From NCBI GenBank assembly GCA_022766165.1, contig QYLO01000014.1:1-54844 (forward strand): a stretch of 54,844 nt of DNA. The letters are read 5' to 3'. Shown in pieces: positions 25,138-34,153 of the stretch. Source of the stretch: Candidatus Electrothrix gigas (GTDB taxonomy: Bacteria > Desulfobacterota > Desulfobulbia > Desulfobulbales > Desulfobulbaceae). A program made the position numbers and the translations under genes. The notes under the pieces are model-generated. The model did not search any database. It was not told where the DNA came from and was given only the letters and a program-made list of their open reading frames with translations. Each line of letters starts with the position of its first letter. The first letter of the stretch is position 1.

Positions 25138-25965
25138 ATGAACAAAATAACTGTAAAAGATTTTCGTGAAATGAAGGGCAGCGGTCATGTCATCTCTATG
25201 CTCACAGCCTATGATGCCTCTATGGCTCGTCTGCTGGATCAGGCAGGAGTGGACTCCCTGCTGGTGGGTGATTCCCTTGGTATGGTGGTGCTGGGGTATG
25301 ACTCCACAGTTCCGGTGACAATGGAAGAGATGCTTCATCATGCTCGGGCAGTCAGCCGAGGAACAGAACATGCCCTGGTTATTGGCGATATGCCCTTTGG
25401 TTCCTATCAGGTCTCAGTAGAGCAGGCCATAGCCAATGGAACCCGTTTTCTCAAGGAAGCAGGCTGTGATTGCGTCAAATTAGAAGGTGGCAAAGAGGTC
25501 TGTGCCGCAGTGCAAGGGCTGGTACAAGCCGGAGTTCCGGTTATGGGTCATATTGGCCTGACGCCTCAGACGGCTGGACAGCTGGGGGGGTTCAAGGTGC
25601 AGGGCAAGACTATGGAAGCTGCACGCCAGCTCCTTGCTGATGCACAGGCATTGGAGGAAGCTGGGGCCTTTGCAATCGTCTTAGAGGCGGTTCCTGCTCC
25701 CTTAACAAAAATTTTAAGCCAAAAAGTTACTGTTCCTGTCATAGGTATCGGTGCAGGTCCAGATTGTGATGGGCAGGTTTTGGTTATTCATGATATGCTT
25801 GGTCTGTTTGAAAAATTTACTCCAAAGTTTGTCAAACAGTACTGTAACCTTGCACTGGATATTAAACAGGGGGTGCAGAGCTATCTTGAGGAAATAGAGA
25901 ATCGGAGCTTTCCCGGCAAAGAGCATAGTTTTGCGCTCGAAGAAGATTTTTCCACCCTGCTTTAA
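25138..25965 (+). CDS. panB: 3-methyl-2-oxobutanoate hydroxymethyltransferase
   Basis: The 275-residue enzyme transfers a hydroxymethyl group from methylene-tetrahydrofolate to ketoisovalerate, the first committed step of pantothenate and CoA synthesis. Motifs: ISMLTAYDASMARLLDQAG, LLVGDSLGMVVLGYDSTVPVT (Mg2+-binding Asp), DMPFGSYQ, VKLEGG, MGHIGLTPQ and the IGIGAGPDCDGQVLVIHDMLG block. Length is normal. panC and panD are not adjacent. The ribosome-binding site lies in the end of the preceding gene. Confidence 0.96.
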   Translation: MNKITVKDFREMKGSGHVISMLTAYDASMARLLDQAGVDSLLVGDSLGMVVLGYDSTVPVTMEEMLHHARAVSRGTEHALVIGDMPFGSYQVSVEQAIANGTRFLKEAGCDCVKLEGGKEVCAAVQGLVQAGVPVMGHIGLTPQTAGQLGGFKVQGKTMEAARQLLADAQALEEAGAFAIVLEAVPAPLTKILSQKVTVPVIGIGAGPDCDGQVLVIHDMLGLFEKFTPKFVKQYCNLALDIKQGVQSYLEEIENRSFPGKEHSFALEEDFSTLL

Positions 25966-26121
25966 CATGGGCAACAAGAGGCAAGAGACAAAAGAGCTAA
26001 AATTCAATTTTCAAGAGCTGTTGATCAGTGTATGGTATATATTTCTCTCACATATCGTATGTAATCTGTTATCAATATATTTTTATCTCTGCCCAATATC
26101 AAGACAACTCGGAGCAAGAAC

Positions 26122-27411
26122 ATGAGCGATATCAAAAAAATGTACACAACCATTCTCGGTGACTCTTTCCCAATGGAGATGACCCTTTCCTTTGGCGACC
26201 AAACCTTAGTCTACCGGAAACGTACCTGGGCCATTCCCACAGAAGACGGGGGCGTGGACGAGCGTGGTCTGCGCTACGGTGAAAACCCAGATCAGGAAGC
26301 TGCCCTGTACGAGCTGGTCAACGGCAACCTGGTTCTTGGCGACTGTAAATTCATTGAGCCGGGCAACTCTCTGGTCAGTGGCATCAGTGTAGAGGATATG
26401 TTGCAGGTGGGGAAGCATCCTGGCAAGATCAACCTCACTGACGTGGATAACGGTCTCAACATTATTAAATATCTGGTCGACAAACCAGCAACTGTTATTC
26501 TCAAGCATAACAATCCCTGCGGTGCTGCTGTAGGTGCGAATCTAGCTGATGCCTATAATAAGGCCAACCGGGCCGACCGCATTGCCGCCTTTGGTGGAGC
26601 TGTTATCACCAGTCAGGCCATTGACAAGGCAACAGCAGAGCTGATGAGCCAAAACTATCTGGAGGTAGTCTGCGCTCCTGAATTTGAAGACGGCAGCTTA
26701 GAGATTTTGTCCAAAGCCAAGAACCTGCGAGTCATCCGTATGGATGGCATTAACCGTTTGGCTGATTTTGAGAAGTACCGCTTTGTTGACTTCAAATCCC
26801 TGATTGACGGCGGTATCATTGTTCAGCAGTCTGCTGTTAATTCCATCCGTTCTGCGGCTGACCTGAAACCAGCCACTGCCACCTGGAAAGGCCAAGACTA
26901 TGCCTGTAAACGCCAGCCCACGCAGCAGGAGTTGGATGACATGATCTTTGGTTGGGCCGTAGAACATGGCGTGACCTCCAACTCGGTTATCTATGTCAAG
27001 GACGGTTGCACCACTGGTATCGGAACTGGCGAGCAGGATCGGGTGGGCGTGGCAGAGATTGCTGTCCATAAAGCATACGTGAAATATGCCGATATTACCT
27101 GCTTTGATCAGTATGGTATCCCTTATGCGGATCTAGCCCTGGAAGTAGAGCACGGTAAGCGTGATGTAGGCGACAGGGAAGCCATTGATGCCAAGGTGAA
27201 AGAGGACCGGGGCGGTCTGCCTGGTTCCACCATGATCTCTGACGCCTTTTTCCCGTTCCGGGACGGGGCCGATGTGGGGATCCGTGAGGGCATCACCGCT
27301 ATTCTTCAGGCTGGTGGTTCCATGCGGGATTATGCCTCTATTGAGGCCTGTAATGAGGCTGACCCGCAGGTGGCTATGATGTTTACTGGACAACGGTCTT
27401 TCAAGCATTAA
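26122..27411 (+). CDS. AICAR formyltransferase, stand-alone (PurH C-terminal type)
   Basis: The 429-residue protein carries the AICAR transformylase motifs RYGENPDQEAALYEL, KHNNPCGAAVG, RIAAFGGAVITSQAID, KRQPTQQELDDMIFGW, SNSVIYVKDGCTTGIGTGEQDR and PGSTMISDAFFPFRDG. The N-terminal IMP cyclohydrolase domain of bifunctional PurH is missing; the first 45 residues are unrelated. It would formylate AICAR with 10-formyl-THF in the penultimate purine step, and IMP cyclohydrolase must be encoded elsewhere. Such split forms are known in some anaerobes. purM is in the same window but 14 kb away. Confidence 0.92.
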   Translation: MSDIKKMYTTILGDSFPMEMTLSFGDQTLVYRKRTWAIPTEDGGVDERGLRYGENPDQEAALYELVNGNLVLGDCKFIEPGNSLVSGISVEDMLQVGKHPGKINLTDVDNGLNIIKYLVDKPATVILKHNNPCGAAVGANLADAYNKANRADRIAAFGGAVITSQAIDKATAELMSQNYLEVVCAPEFEDGSLEILSKAKNLRVIRMDGINRLADFEKYRFVDFKSLIDGGIIVQQSAVNSIRSAADLKPATATWKGQDYACKRQPTQQELDDMIFGWAVEHGVTSNSVIYVKDGCTTGIGTGEQDRVGVAEIAVHKAYVKYADITCFDQYGIPYADLALEVEHGKRDVGDREAIDAKVKEDRGGLPGSTMISDAFFPFRDGADVGIREGITAILQAGGSMRDYASIEACNEADPQVAMMFTGQRSFKH

Positions 27412-27423
27412 TCTGAACAAACC

Positions 27424-27496
27424 GTAGGGGCGAATCTCGTATTCGCCCTTTAAGAAATCGGTTGCAACTACGGGCGATCACAAGGATCGCCCCTAC
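27424..27496. repeat. Two-hairpin dispersed repeat, copy B
   Basis: The ends GTAGGGGCGA (27424-27433) and TCGCCCCTAC (27487-27496) are perfect inverted repeats. Inside are two hairpins with eight-base stems, GGGCGAAT/ATTCGCCC and GGGCGATC/GATCGCCC, each with a five-base loop. The whole 73-base element therefore can fold as two hairpins or one long cruciform. The copy at 10925-10999 is more diverged. It lies between the AICARFT stop and the nitroreductase start. Confidence 0.75.
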
Positions 27497-27528
27497 CGTG
27501 ATACGACAAAACATAGGAAAAAGAGAAC

Positions 27529-28191
27529 ATGGACCCCATCACCTGCATTACCAACCGACGCAGCATCCGCGCCTTTCAGGATAAACCGGTTTCCCAAGAT
27601 CTGCTCAGAGAGATCATTGCCACAGCTTGCTGGAGTCCTTCTTATAAAAACTCCCAACCCTGGCAGGTGCTGGTGGTTTCTGGAGAAAAGAAAGAAGGTC
27701 TCTCGCAGATGATGGTGGACCTGCTGGATAACGGTACCCCACCTGAGCCTGACCTGCCTGCTCCCGAATCCTGGCCCGAGGCGGAGCAGGCCCGTATTGA
27801 TTATCTCATGGCTAAACGCAGAGAACTCACAGGCATGGATCTGACAGATCCCTCTGTGGTTGCCCGAGCCAAAAAGGCAAACTTCTGTTTTTACGGCGCA
27901 CCTCATGCCATCTATCTCTACCAAGACAGTTCCCTCTCTTCCTGGTCACTCTTTGATCTTGGTCTCTTTGCCCAGAGCCTTATGCTGGCCGCCCATGCGA
28001 AGGGGCTGGGTACTGTACCGCAGGGCTTTGTCACTGACTATTCCCAGGCCATTAAAAAATATCTCGATATTTCAGAGCATAACCGACTGGTTTTGGGCCT
28101 GTCTGTGGGGTATCCTGATATGACTGCTCCGGCCAATGGCTACCGCACCGAACGCAGTCCAATGGAAGAGATTGTATCTTTTGTAGAGTAA
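27529..28191 (+). CDS. Nitroreductase family flavoprotein
   Basis: The 220-residue protein opens CITNRRSIRAFQDKPVSQDLL, the FMN-binding start of the nitroreductase fold, then ACWSPSYKNSQPWQVLVVSG and a later LGLFAQSLMLAAHAKGLGTVPQGF block, with the C-terminal LVLGLSVGYPD motif. These FMN enzymes reduce nitro groups, quinones or enones with NAD(P)H; the physiological substrate is not predictable. The ribosome-binding site is AAGAGAA. It follows AICARFT with the dispersed repeat between. Confidence 0.92.
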   Translation: MDPITCITNRRSIRAFQDKPVSQDLLREIIATACWSPSYKNSQPWQVLVVSGEKKEGLSQMMVDLLDNGTPPEPDLPAPESWPEAEQARIDYLMAKRRELTGMDLTDPSVVARAKKANFCFYGAPHAIYLYQDSSLSSWSLFDLGLFAQSLMLAAHAKGLGTVPQGFVTDYSQAIKKYLDISEHNRLVLGLSVGYPDMTAPANGYRTERSPMEEIVSFVE

Positions 28192-28368
28192 TCCTGTGGA
28201 CGGGTCGTAGCAATGGTCTATGCTCTATGGTCTGACAAAAACATTTACCCCCTCTGTCTGCTGTGTTAGATTAGCGGTAAAGCAGTAAAGCAGTCATCTG
28301 TATACGATCATGACTCCTTTGAGTCACCTGACTCACTTAATAACTCAGCAAGCAAGGATTTTTCCATC

Positions 28369-29256
28369 ATGTATTTTCAAGATATTATTGCATCCCTGAA
28401 CAGCTACTGGGCCTCTGCTGGTTGCGTTGTTATGCAGCCCTATGATATAGAAGTCGGTGCCGGAACCTTTCATCCGGCCACTCTGCTCAAGGCTTTGGGG
28501 CCGGAACCTTGGAAGGCCGCCTATGTCCAACCCTCCCGCCGTCCCACTGACGGACGTTACGGGGAAAATCCCAACCGCTTGCAACATTATTATCAGTATC
28601 AGGTAGTGATAAAACCTTCACCGAGCAATATTCAGGAGATGTATCTGGAAAGCCTGAAAGGCTTTGGTCTTGATCTGCTGGAGCATGATATCCGTTTTGT
28701 TGAGGATGACTGGGAATCACCGACCTTGGGAGCTTGGGGTCTGGGCTGGGAAGTCTGGCTTGACGGTATGGAAATCACCCAGTTCACCTACTTTCAGCAG
28801 GCTGGTTCTATTGACCTCAAGCCGATTACAGTGGAGATTACCTATGGCTTGGAGCGCATTGCCATGTATCTCCAGGAAAAAGAGTCGGTCTATGATATTG
28901 AGTGGAACAATGAGGTCAGTTACGGTGATATCTTCCTTCAGGCGGAAAAAGAATTCTCAGCCTTTAACTTTGAAGAGGCCAAGGTAGACGATCTGGTCAC
29001 CAGCTTTGATAACTATGAGCGGGAAGCCTTGAAGCTCGTTGAGAAAGATCTGATCCGTCCGGCTTATGATTACTGCCTCAAATGCTCGCATACCTTTAAC
29101 CTGCTGGATGCCCGCAAGGCCATCTCTGTGGCAGAACGCACTCGCTATATCGGACGGATTCGTCATATCGCCCGTCAGGTTGCCCAGCATTATGTGGCCC
29201 AGCGAGAGGCTATGGGCTGGCCTCTGTTGAAGGAAAGGGTTGCGGAAGCGGCGTAG
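28369..29256 (+). CDS. glyQ: Glycyl-tRNA synthetase alpha subunit
   Basis: The 295-residue class II synthetase subunit is clear from [39 protein letters not shown], the [10 protein letters not shown] strand, [25 protein letters not shown] and [15 protein letters not shown]. It makes the catalytic half of the alpha2beta2 enzyme that charges tRNA-Gly. The beta subunit gene glyS, usually immediately downstream, is absent; an EEP-family gene starts 19 bases later. AAGGA precedes the ATG. Confidence 0.96.
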   Translation: MYFQDIIASLNSYWASAGCVVMQPYDIEVGAGTFHPATLLKALGPEPWKAAYVQPSRRPTDGRYGENPNRLQHYYQYQVVIKPSPSNIQEMYLESLKGFGLDLLEHDIRFVEDDWESPTLGAWGLGWEVWLDGMEITQFTYFQQAGSIDLKPITVEITYGLERIAMYLQEKESVYDIEWNNEVSYGDIFLQAEKEFSAFNFEEAKVDDLVTSFDNYEREALKLVEKDLIRPAYDYCLKCSHTFNLLDARKAISVAERTRYIGRIRHIARQVAQHYVAQREAMGWPLLKERVAEAA

Positions 29257-29274
29257 TTTCTGGCTGAACGGCTG

Positions 29275-30096
29275 ATGAATGTACTTTTCTGGAATCTCAA
29301 CAAAAAGAATCTTTTCGAAGAACTGCCTGCACTGACTCGTCAATACGATGTCGATATTCTGATTCTTGCCGAGAGTGTTCTTTCAGATGTAGATCTCCTT
29401 ACTGCGCTGAATGCCGGGCAAAAGAGAAAGTTCCTGCTTCCGCTTAATCTTTCCGAACGCTTGAAGATTTACACACGATTTGTTCGGAAAAGCGTGATTC
29501 CCGTATCAGATGCAGGTGGCATTGCAATTAAGCAGATCGTCCCGCCGTTAGGGCCTGATTTTATTCTTGTAGCGGTGCATCTGTCGAGCAAGCTGCATCT
29601 CCGTGAAATTGATCACACCATGCTTTCGGTCCGTTTATCGGAAATGATATGCGAGGCCGAGCAGAGAATCGGTCATCAACGAACCGTGGTTGTTGGAGAC
29701 TTTAATATGAATCCCTTTGAAAACGGGATGGTGTCTGCCGATGGACTGCATGCGGTCATGGATCGACGGATTGCCTTGAAAAAAGAGCGAACAGTTCAGG
29801 GTAAAGCACGAAGTTTTTTTTATAATCCTCTATGGAGCCGCTTAGGCGATATGTCGAACGGGCCACCGGGAACATACCATTATTCGAGTTCAGGGCAGGC
29901 TTGTCTCTTTTGGAACTCTTTTGATCAGGTTCTCATCAGGCCCTCGTTACTTGATTTTTTCTCGGATCAGAGCCTGGAGGTTGTTACACGCTTTAACGGA
30001 ACAAATTTGTTGAATGAAAGCGGACAACCGAATAAGCAACAATTCAGTGATCACTTGCCGATTTTTATCAATTTATCCCTTGAGGAGGTAGCATAA
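29275..30096 (+). CDS. Endonuclease/exonuclease/phosphatase (EEP) family protein
   Basis: The 273-residue protein has the EEP metal-dependent phosphodiesterase pattern: MNVLFWNLNKKN (Asn site), ILILAES (Glu), the central VVVGDFNMNPFENGM (Asp and Asn) near residue 140, and the terminal QQFSDHLPIFINL (Asp-His) near residue 258. It could cut DNA or RNA or hydrolyse a phosphoester. It lacks a signal peptide, so it acts in the cytoplasm. It interrupts the usual glyQ-glyS order, and its stop abuts the ATG of the next small gene, implying coupled expression. A role as the active enzyme of a two-gene module is an inference only. Confidence 0.85.
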   Translation: MNVLFWNLNKKNLFEELPALTRQYDVDILILAESVLSDVDLLTALNAGQKRKFLLPLNLSERLKIYTRFVRKSVIPVSDAGGIAIKQIVPPLGPDFILVAVHLSSKLHLREIDHTMLSVRLSEMICEAEQRIGHQRTVVVGDFNMNPFENGMVSADGLHAVMDRRIALKKERTVQGKARSFFYNPLWSRLGDMSNGPPGTYHYSSSGQACLFWNSFDQVLIRPSLLDFFSDQSLEVVTRFNGTNLLNESGQPNKQQFSDHLPIFINLSLEEVA

Positions 30097-30489
30097 ATGG
30101 CAACAGTTGACTTATGGGGCGAACTTCCTGATGTTGAAGAAATCAAAACGCCTTTTGTAATTTTAAAGGAACAGGCTGAATTGCTAACCGAAAAGACAGG
30201 CGGTTTGCTGGTCGGAGAAGCTTCACAGCGATTATTTGACGAGGGTTTTCAAGAGAAGTTTGAATGTGTTTTACGCATTGTTATCCCTACACTAAATAAT
30301 TACAACTACACGATATTGTCTTTGTCCTACGGGCTAGGAGTTTATCCTTTGAATTTGACAGCGGCAAGTAAACCACCCGTAGAATGCTCCGATGAAGATG
30401 AGTTCAAAAAAGAGTTGGAAAAAATATTCAAATCTCAAGAGACGCAGAATGTCATCAGTAAACTTCTTGCTCATGTACGCTCTGCGTAA
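30097..30489 (+). CDS. Small protein paired with EEP nuclease, unrecognised
   Basis: The 130-residue soluble protein starts with ATG directly after the TAA of the EEP gene, with GAGGAGG in that gene's last codons as a strong ribosome-binding site. The N-terminal WGELPDVEEIKTPFVILKEQAELLTEKTGG is followed by a beta-rich central part (FECVLRIVIPTLNNYNYTILSLSYG) and a charged helical tail. No family is recognised. The tight junction suggests a partner, regulator or inhibitor of the nuclease. Confidence 0.7.
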   Translation: MATVDLWGELPDVEEIKTPFVILKEQAELLTEKTGGLLVGEASQRLFDEGFQEKFECVLRIVIPTLNNYNYTILSLSYGLGVYPLNLTAASKPPVECSDEDEFKKELEKIFKSQETQNVISKLLAHVRSA

Positions 30490-30507
30490 TACAAAAGAGG
30501 CACTCCA

Positions 30508-30780
30508 ATGACATGGCAAGAAACAGGTGCTTTTATCGTTCAACGTATTGTTGCGTTGATTACAGGGTTGGTCATCATAGCGATGCTTGAACCGATGCTC
30601 GTGCCGCCGGATATACTCCCTCCCAATGCCGGTTGGTTTGCCCACAATGCAAAGTTGCTTTGTATCTCCGGGGTGCTTGCCGAAATGGCCCTTGTCTTTC
30701 AGTATTGGTCGGAAAAATTGAGAAAAGTCGGCTGGGTGCTTTTGACACTGACCTTTATTGCCTTGGTAGCTTTTAGATAA
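30508..30780 (+). CDS. Small membrane protein, unrecognised
   Basis: The 90-residue protein has hydrophobic segments at about residues 9-28 (IVQRIVALITGLVIIAMLEP), 46-60 and 72-89 (GWVLLTLTFIALVAF). The ATG at 30508 follows AAAGAGGC. It lies 18 bases after the EEP partner gene and 72 bases before metG, so it could be the third gene of the same inserted group. No known family. Confidence 0.6.
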   Translation: MTWQETGAFIVQRIVALITGLVIIAMLEPMLVPPDILPPNAGWFAHNAKLLCISGVLAEMALVFQYWSEKLRKVGWVLLTLTFIALVAFR

Positions 30781-30852
30781 ATACCCTTGAAAAAAAATTA
30801 TTTCAACAGGCTTGAATAGAAAACAAGCGGAACGCCCCGCCATGATAATATT

Positions 30853-32826
30853 ATGACCACCTACATAACCACCCCGATTTACTACGTTAACGCCATGCCT
30901 CATATCGGGCATGCCTACACCACTATCATTGCCGACACCTACGCCCGCTTCCGCCGCCTTTGCGGTGATGAGGTTCGTTTTCAGACCGGCACAGACGAGC
31001 ATGGCGAGAAGATCGCCCAGGCTGCCGAGAAAGAAGGTGTTGAACCACGGGAATACGTTGACCGAATTTCAGCGTTGTTTCGCCAAACCTGGCCCGGTTT
31101 GGACATTGCCCAGGATCATTTTATCCGTACCACGGATGCGGATCATATCAAGTTGGTCCAGGAGATTCTTCAGAAAGTTTACGATAACGGAGATATTTAT
31201 TTCTCCGAGTATTCGGGCCATTATTGCAAGGGCTGTGAACGCTTTCTCACTGAAAAAGAACTGGTAGACGGCAAATGCCCGGATCATCTCACCGTGCCGG
31301 AGGAGATCAGCGAACAAAACTATTTTTTTCGCATGTCCAAGTATCAGGAATGGTTGATTGATCATATCAAGAATAATCCCGAATACATCACCCCAGAACG
31401 CTATCGCAACGAGGTGTTGTCCTTTCTCAGCGAGCCACTGGAGGATCTCTGTATCTCCCGGCCCTGTTCCCGCCTGACCTGGGGCATACCGCTGCCCTTT
31501 GATGAGAAGTTTGTCACCTATGTCTGGTTTGATGCCCTGATCAACTATCTGACCGGAATCAATTACCCTGATGGCCCTGATTTTGAGAAATACTGGTCTG
31601 AAGCCGAGCATGTCATTGCCAAAGATATCCTCAAACCCCATGCCATTTACTGGCCCACCATGTTGCAGTCTATGGGCGTGGCCCCTTATAAGCGGCTTCA
31701 TGTCCACGGTTACTGGAACGTGGATGAGACCAAGATGTCAAAATCTCTGGGCAATGTGATTCGTCCAGGCGAGTTGGTTGAGAAGTACGGGGTGGATACG
31801 GTGCGCTACTTTCTCCTCCGGGAGATGAGCTTTGGCCGGGATTCCTCCTTTTCCACAGAAGCCTTGGAAGCCCGCCGCAATTCGGATTTGGCCAATGACG
31901 TGGGCAATCTTTTTTCCCGTGCTTTGACCATGCTGGCTAAATATGCCGATTCCACTGTGCCGGAGATCGACAAGGCCACCGTGACCGAGGAAGATCGGGT
32001 CTTGGTGGATGCCTTAGAAAAGATGGTGGCTGATTACAGCACTGCCATGAATAACTTTGAGTTTCATAAGGCCCTCCAATCCATCTGGGAGGTTATCGGC
32101 ATGCTGAATCGTTTCATCGTCACCAATGCACCTTGGGAACTGGCCAAGGAAGAAGAGCGGGCTGGACGACTGAACACAGTCCTGTATTTTCTGGCAGATA
32201 GTCTGCGGCTCCTTGCTCTGGTTCTGCGTCCGGTTATGCCCAGTGCAGCAGAGAAAATGGCTGCGGCTCTGGGGATGGAAAAAAAATTAGCCAAGGCTTC
32301 CCTGAAGGAAGAGGACTGTTGGGGTGAAATGGAAGCAGGCACAGTACTGCATCCGGGTGAATCTCTGTTTCCCCGCTTGGCAAAAAAGAAAAAACAGCAG
32401 GCGCAAGGGAAAAATCAAGGAAAGAAACAGGGTAAAGGGCAGGGCAAGAAGGTAAAGAAGAAAGAAGCAGAGCCTGAAATTGATATGAAAGGGTTGATCA
32501 CCTTTGAGCAATTCGGTGATGTTGAGTTGCGGGTGGCGGAAATCGTCACGGCAGAGAAGATCAAAAAGGCCAATAAGCTGCTCAAGCTGACTGTCAAGGC
32601 TCCAGAAGAACGAACTCTGGTTGCAGGCATTGCCAAGCATTACAGCCCGGAAGATCTGATCGGCAAGAAGGTCATCATCGTGGCGAACCTGAAACCGGCC
32701 AAGCTGATGGGGATCACTTCACAGGGGATGGTACTGGCGGCTAAAGAAACTGACGCCGACGGTAATGAACGTTTGGTACTGTCCACGGTGGCTGAAGAGA
32801 TTGCACCAGGGTCGCGGGTGGCGTAG
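30853..32826 (+). CDS. metG: Methionyl-tRNA synthetase with C-terminal tRNA-binding domain
   Basis: The 657-residue class I enzyme charges tRNA-Met. YVNAMPHIGHAYTT contains the HIGH motif near residue 16, the zinc knuckle region reads GHYCKGCERFLTEKELVDGKCPDH, and TKMSKSLGN (about residue 294) is the KMSKS loop. A Lys/Gln/Gly-rich linker (about residues 513-540) joins the helical anticodon domain to a C-terminal EMAP/Trbp111-like domain with DVELRVAEIVTAEKIKKANKL and GITSQGMVLAA, which dimerises and binds tRNA. A tRNA with a CAT anticodon lies in the same window at 54086-54162. Confidence 0.97.
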   Translation: MTTYITTPIYYVNAMPHIGHAYTTIIADTYARFRRLCGDEVRFQTGTDEHGEKIAQAAEKEGVEPREYVDRISALFRQTWPGLDIAQDHFIRTTDADHIKLVQEILQKVYDNGDIYFSEYSGHYCKGCERFLTEKELVDGKCPDHLTVPEEISEQNYFFRMSKYQEWLIDHIKNNPEYITPERYRNEVLSFLSEPLEDLCISRPCSRLTWGIPLPFDEKFVTYVWFDALINYLTGINYPDGPDFEKYWSEAEHVIAKDILKPHAIYWPTMLQSMGVAPYKRLHVHGYWNVDETKMSKSLGNVIRPGELVEKYGVDTVRYFLLREMSFGRDSSFSTEALEARRNSDLANDVGNLFSRALTMLAKYADSTVPEIDKATVTEEDRVLVDALEKMVADYSTAMNNFEFHKALQSIWEVIGMLNRFIVTNAPWELAKEEERAGRLNTVLYFLADSLRLLALVLRPVMPSAAEKMAAALGMEKKLAKASLKEEDCWGEMEAGTVLHPGESLFPRLAKKKKQQAQGKNQGKKQGKGQGKKVKKKEAEPEIDMKGLITFEQFGDVELRVAEIVTAEKIKKANKLLKLTVKAPEERTLVAGIAKHYSPEDLIGKKVIIVANLKPAKLMGITSQGMVLAAKETDADGNERLVLSTVAEEIAPGSRVA

Positions 32827-32850
32827 AATTATCCACAGCGATCTAATATC

Positions 32851-33519
32851 ATGGATACTCGTTACTGTAAAAATGTAGATCCTGTGTATTATTCCTCTGA
32901 AGTCAGAACGTTTTATCTTGTTGAGACAGGAATTCAGTCGGTAAGAAATTTTTTAGAGAATCCTGTAAGGACTTCCTGTTATGTCCGTGATGTCCACCAA
33001 AATCCTGTTTACGGACAGGACAGGCACCCCTTGGAATTCAGCCTATTCGTACAGCTTATTCAATCTGACTGGACGTTTTTTTATCTGCACGACATTCTGT
33101 ATAAAACCTTCAAGCATGTCAAGAAAAACTGGGAAGACAAGAGAATAGCCGTTGCAGCTTCGCTTTCCGCAATATTTCATACCCGCGCTTTGAGATTTGG
33201 CTATGGAGACTTCGGAGACAGTGTGTATTATGATATGTTTGATCAGGGGTTTCATAAAGAAACTTTTTGCCATCATGTAGAATCGGACAGTGCTTTTTTT
33301 ACATCTACAGAACGTCCTGCGTTCAAACCTCAGCAAAGAAAGATTGCTTTTATTGAAGAAACATTCCAACAATGGAATATTTTTATTCCTTGGGCAGAAT
33401 TATACTTTGACACAAAGGAAAGTCAGCTCCTCAGAGGTGGCTTTGTAGAGGAATCAATATTTTCAGAACATGAAATTCAGGGTTTTGACTGTGCCCTGCT
33501 TAATTATCTTTGTTTGTAA
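32851..33519 (+). CDS. Hypothetical protein, unrecognised
   Basis: The 222-residue protein has no signal peptide, membrane segment or known motif. It is rich in aromatic residues (YYSSEVRTFYLVETGIQS, DWTFFYLHDILYKTF) and has several His residues (FCHHVESD). It lies 24 bases after metG and 24 bases before the first MGxD-type paralogue, and its AT-rich composition is closer to that gene than to metG, suggesting they arrived together. Confidence 0.6.
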   Translation: MDTRYCKNVDPVYYSSEVRTFYLVETGIQSVRNFLENPVRTSCYVRDVHQNPVYGQDRHPLEFSLFVQLIQSDWTFFYLHDILYKTFKHVKKNWEDKRIAVAASLSAIFHTRALRFGYGDFGDSVYYDMFDQGFHKETFCHHVESDSAFFTSTERPAFKPQQRKIAFIEETFQQWNIFIPWAELYFDTKESQLLRGGFVEESIFSEHEIQGFDCALLNYLCL

Positions 33520-33543
33520 AATTTTTTAGATACAAGGTGTATT

Positions 33544-34140
33544 ATGTCAACAGATATTGAGTTATATGCTGAACGTTTGGAGAAAGGATGCTGGTGTCCT
33601 GTTACCGAACCTGCTCCGAACGCCAAAGGAAAGATACTTCCTGTTGAGTTCGGCGATGTATTAGGACGTACCTATGAATTTTTTTCTGTTCTCGCAGGTG
33701 AATCAATCAGTTCGGTCTGCCGTAACGATGTTGTCCCTTCAGTTTCCCCTCCTCGTGGATTTCCCGATGATATGAGTAAATTGTACAATGACCTTCTCCC
33801 ACTATGGTATGAAGAAGTTTCTGGATTTAATACCTCTTGGCTCATGGTACGTGAACTCGTTGATTTCGATTGGGATACCCTGAAAGTTTTAAGTTACGGT
33901 TATGTCGAAAAGGAGTATGCTCATCTGTTCAACGCTGACCAAGACTTCCCTGCCGAACTTCCAAAGGATACAAAGATCTATCACGGATTGTATTGCCCTC
34001 CCCCCGATACTACAGTGAAGGTTTGCTGGAGTATTGGACTCCGCTGTTATACTGGTAATGCTGTAGACTGGCTGTTACAAGATCTCCTGCCGCTCGGCCC
34101 GCCGGATGAAGTGCGTATCATCTATTGGTTTTGGGCATAA
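33544..34140 (+). CDS. Uncharacterised protein of the MGxDIH-type family, paralogue 1
   Basis: The 198-residue soluble protein is clearly paralogous to the product of 48801-49418 (roughly half the residues identical). Shared blocks: YAERL, LPVEFGD, SVLAG, CRNDVVP, PRGFPDDMSK, SWLMVRELVD, YGYVE, AHLF and the last LLPLGPPDEVRIIYWF. The layout (short Met-x-x-Asp start, RxxxxFxxLAG, PRGxPxDxS, SWLxxxEL) resembles an uncharacterised family common in phages and bacteria that begins MGxDIH. This copy reads MSTDIELYAERL. Function unknown. Its last 35 bases overlap a possible radC start. Confidence 0.7.
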   Translation: MSTDIELYAERLEKGCWCPVTEPAPNAKGKILPVEFGDVLGRTYEFFSVLAGESISSVCRNDVVPSVSPPRGFPDDMSKLYNDLLPLWYEEVSGFNTSWLMVRELVDFDWDTLKVLSYGYVEKEYAHLFNADQDFPAELPKDTKIYHGLYCPPPDTTVKVCWSIGLRCYTGNAVDWLLQDLLPLGPPDEVRIIYWFWA

Positions 34141-34153
34141 GAGACCTCTGACA

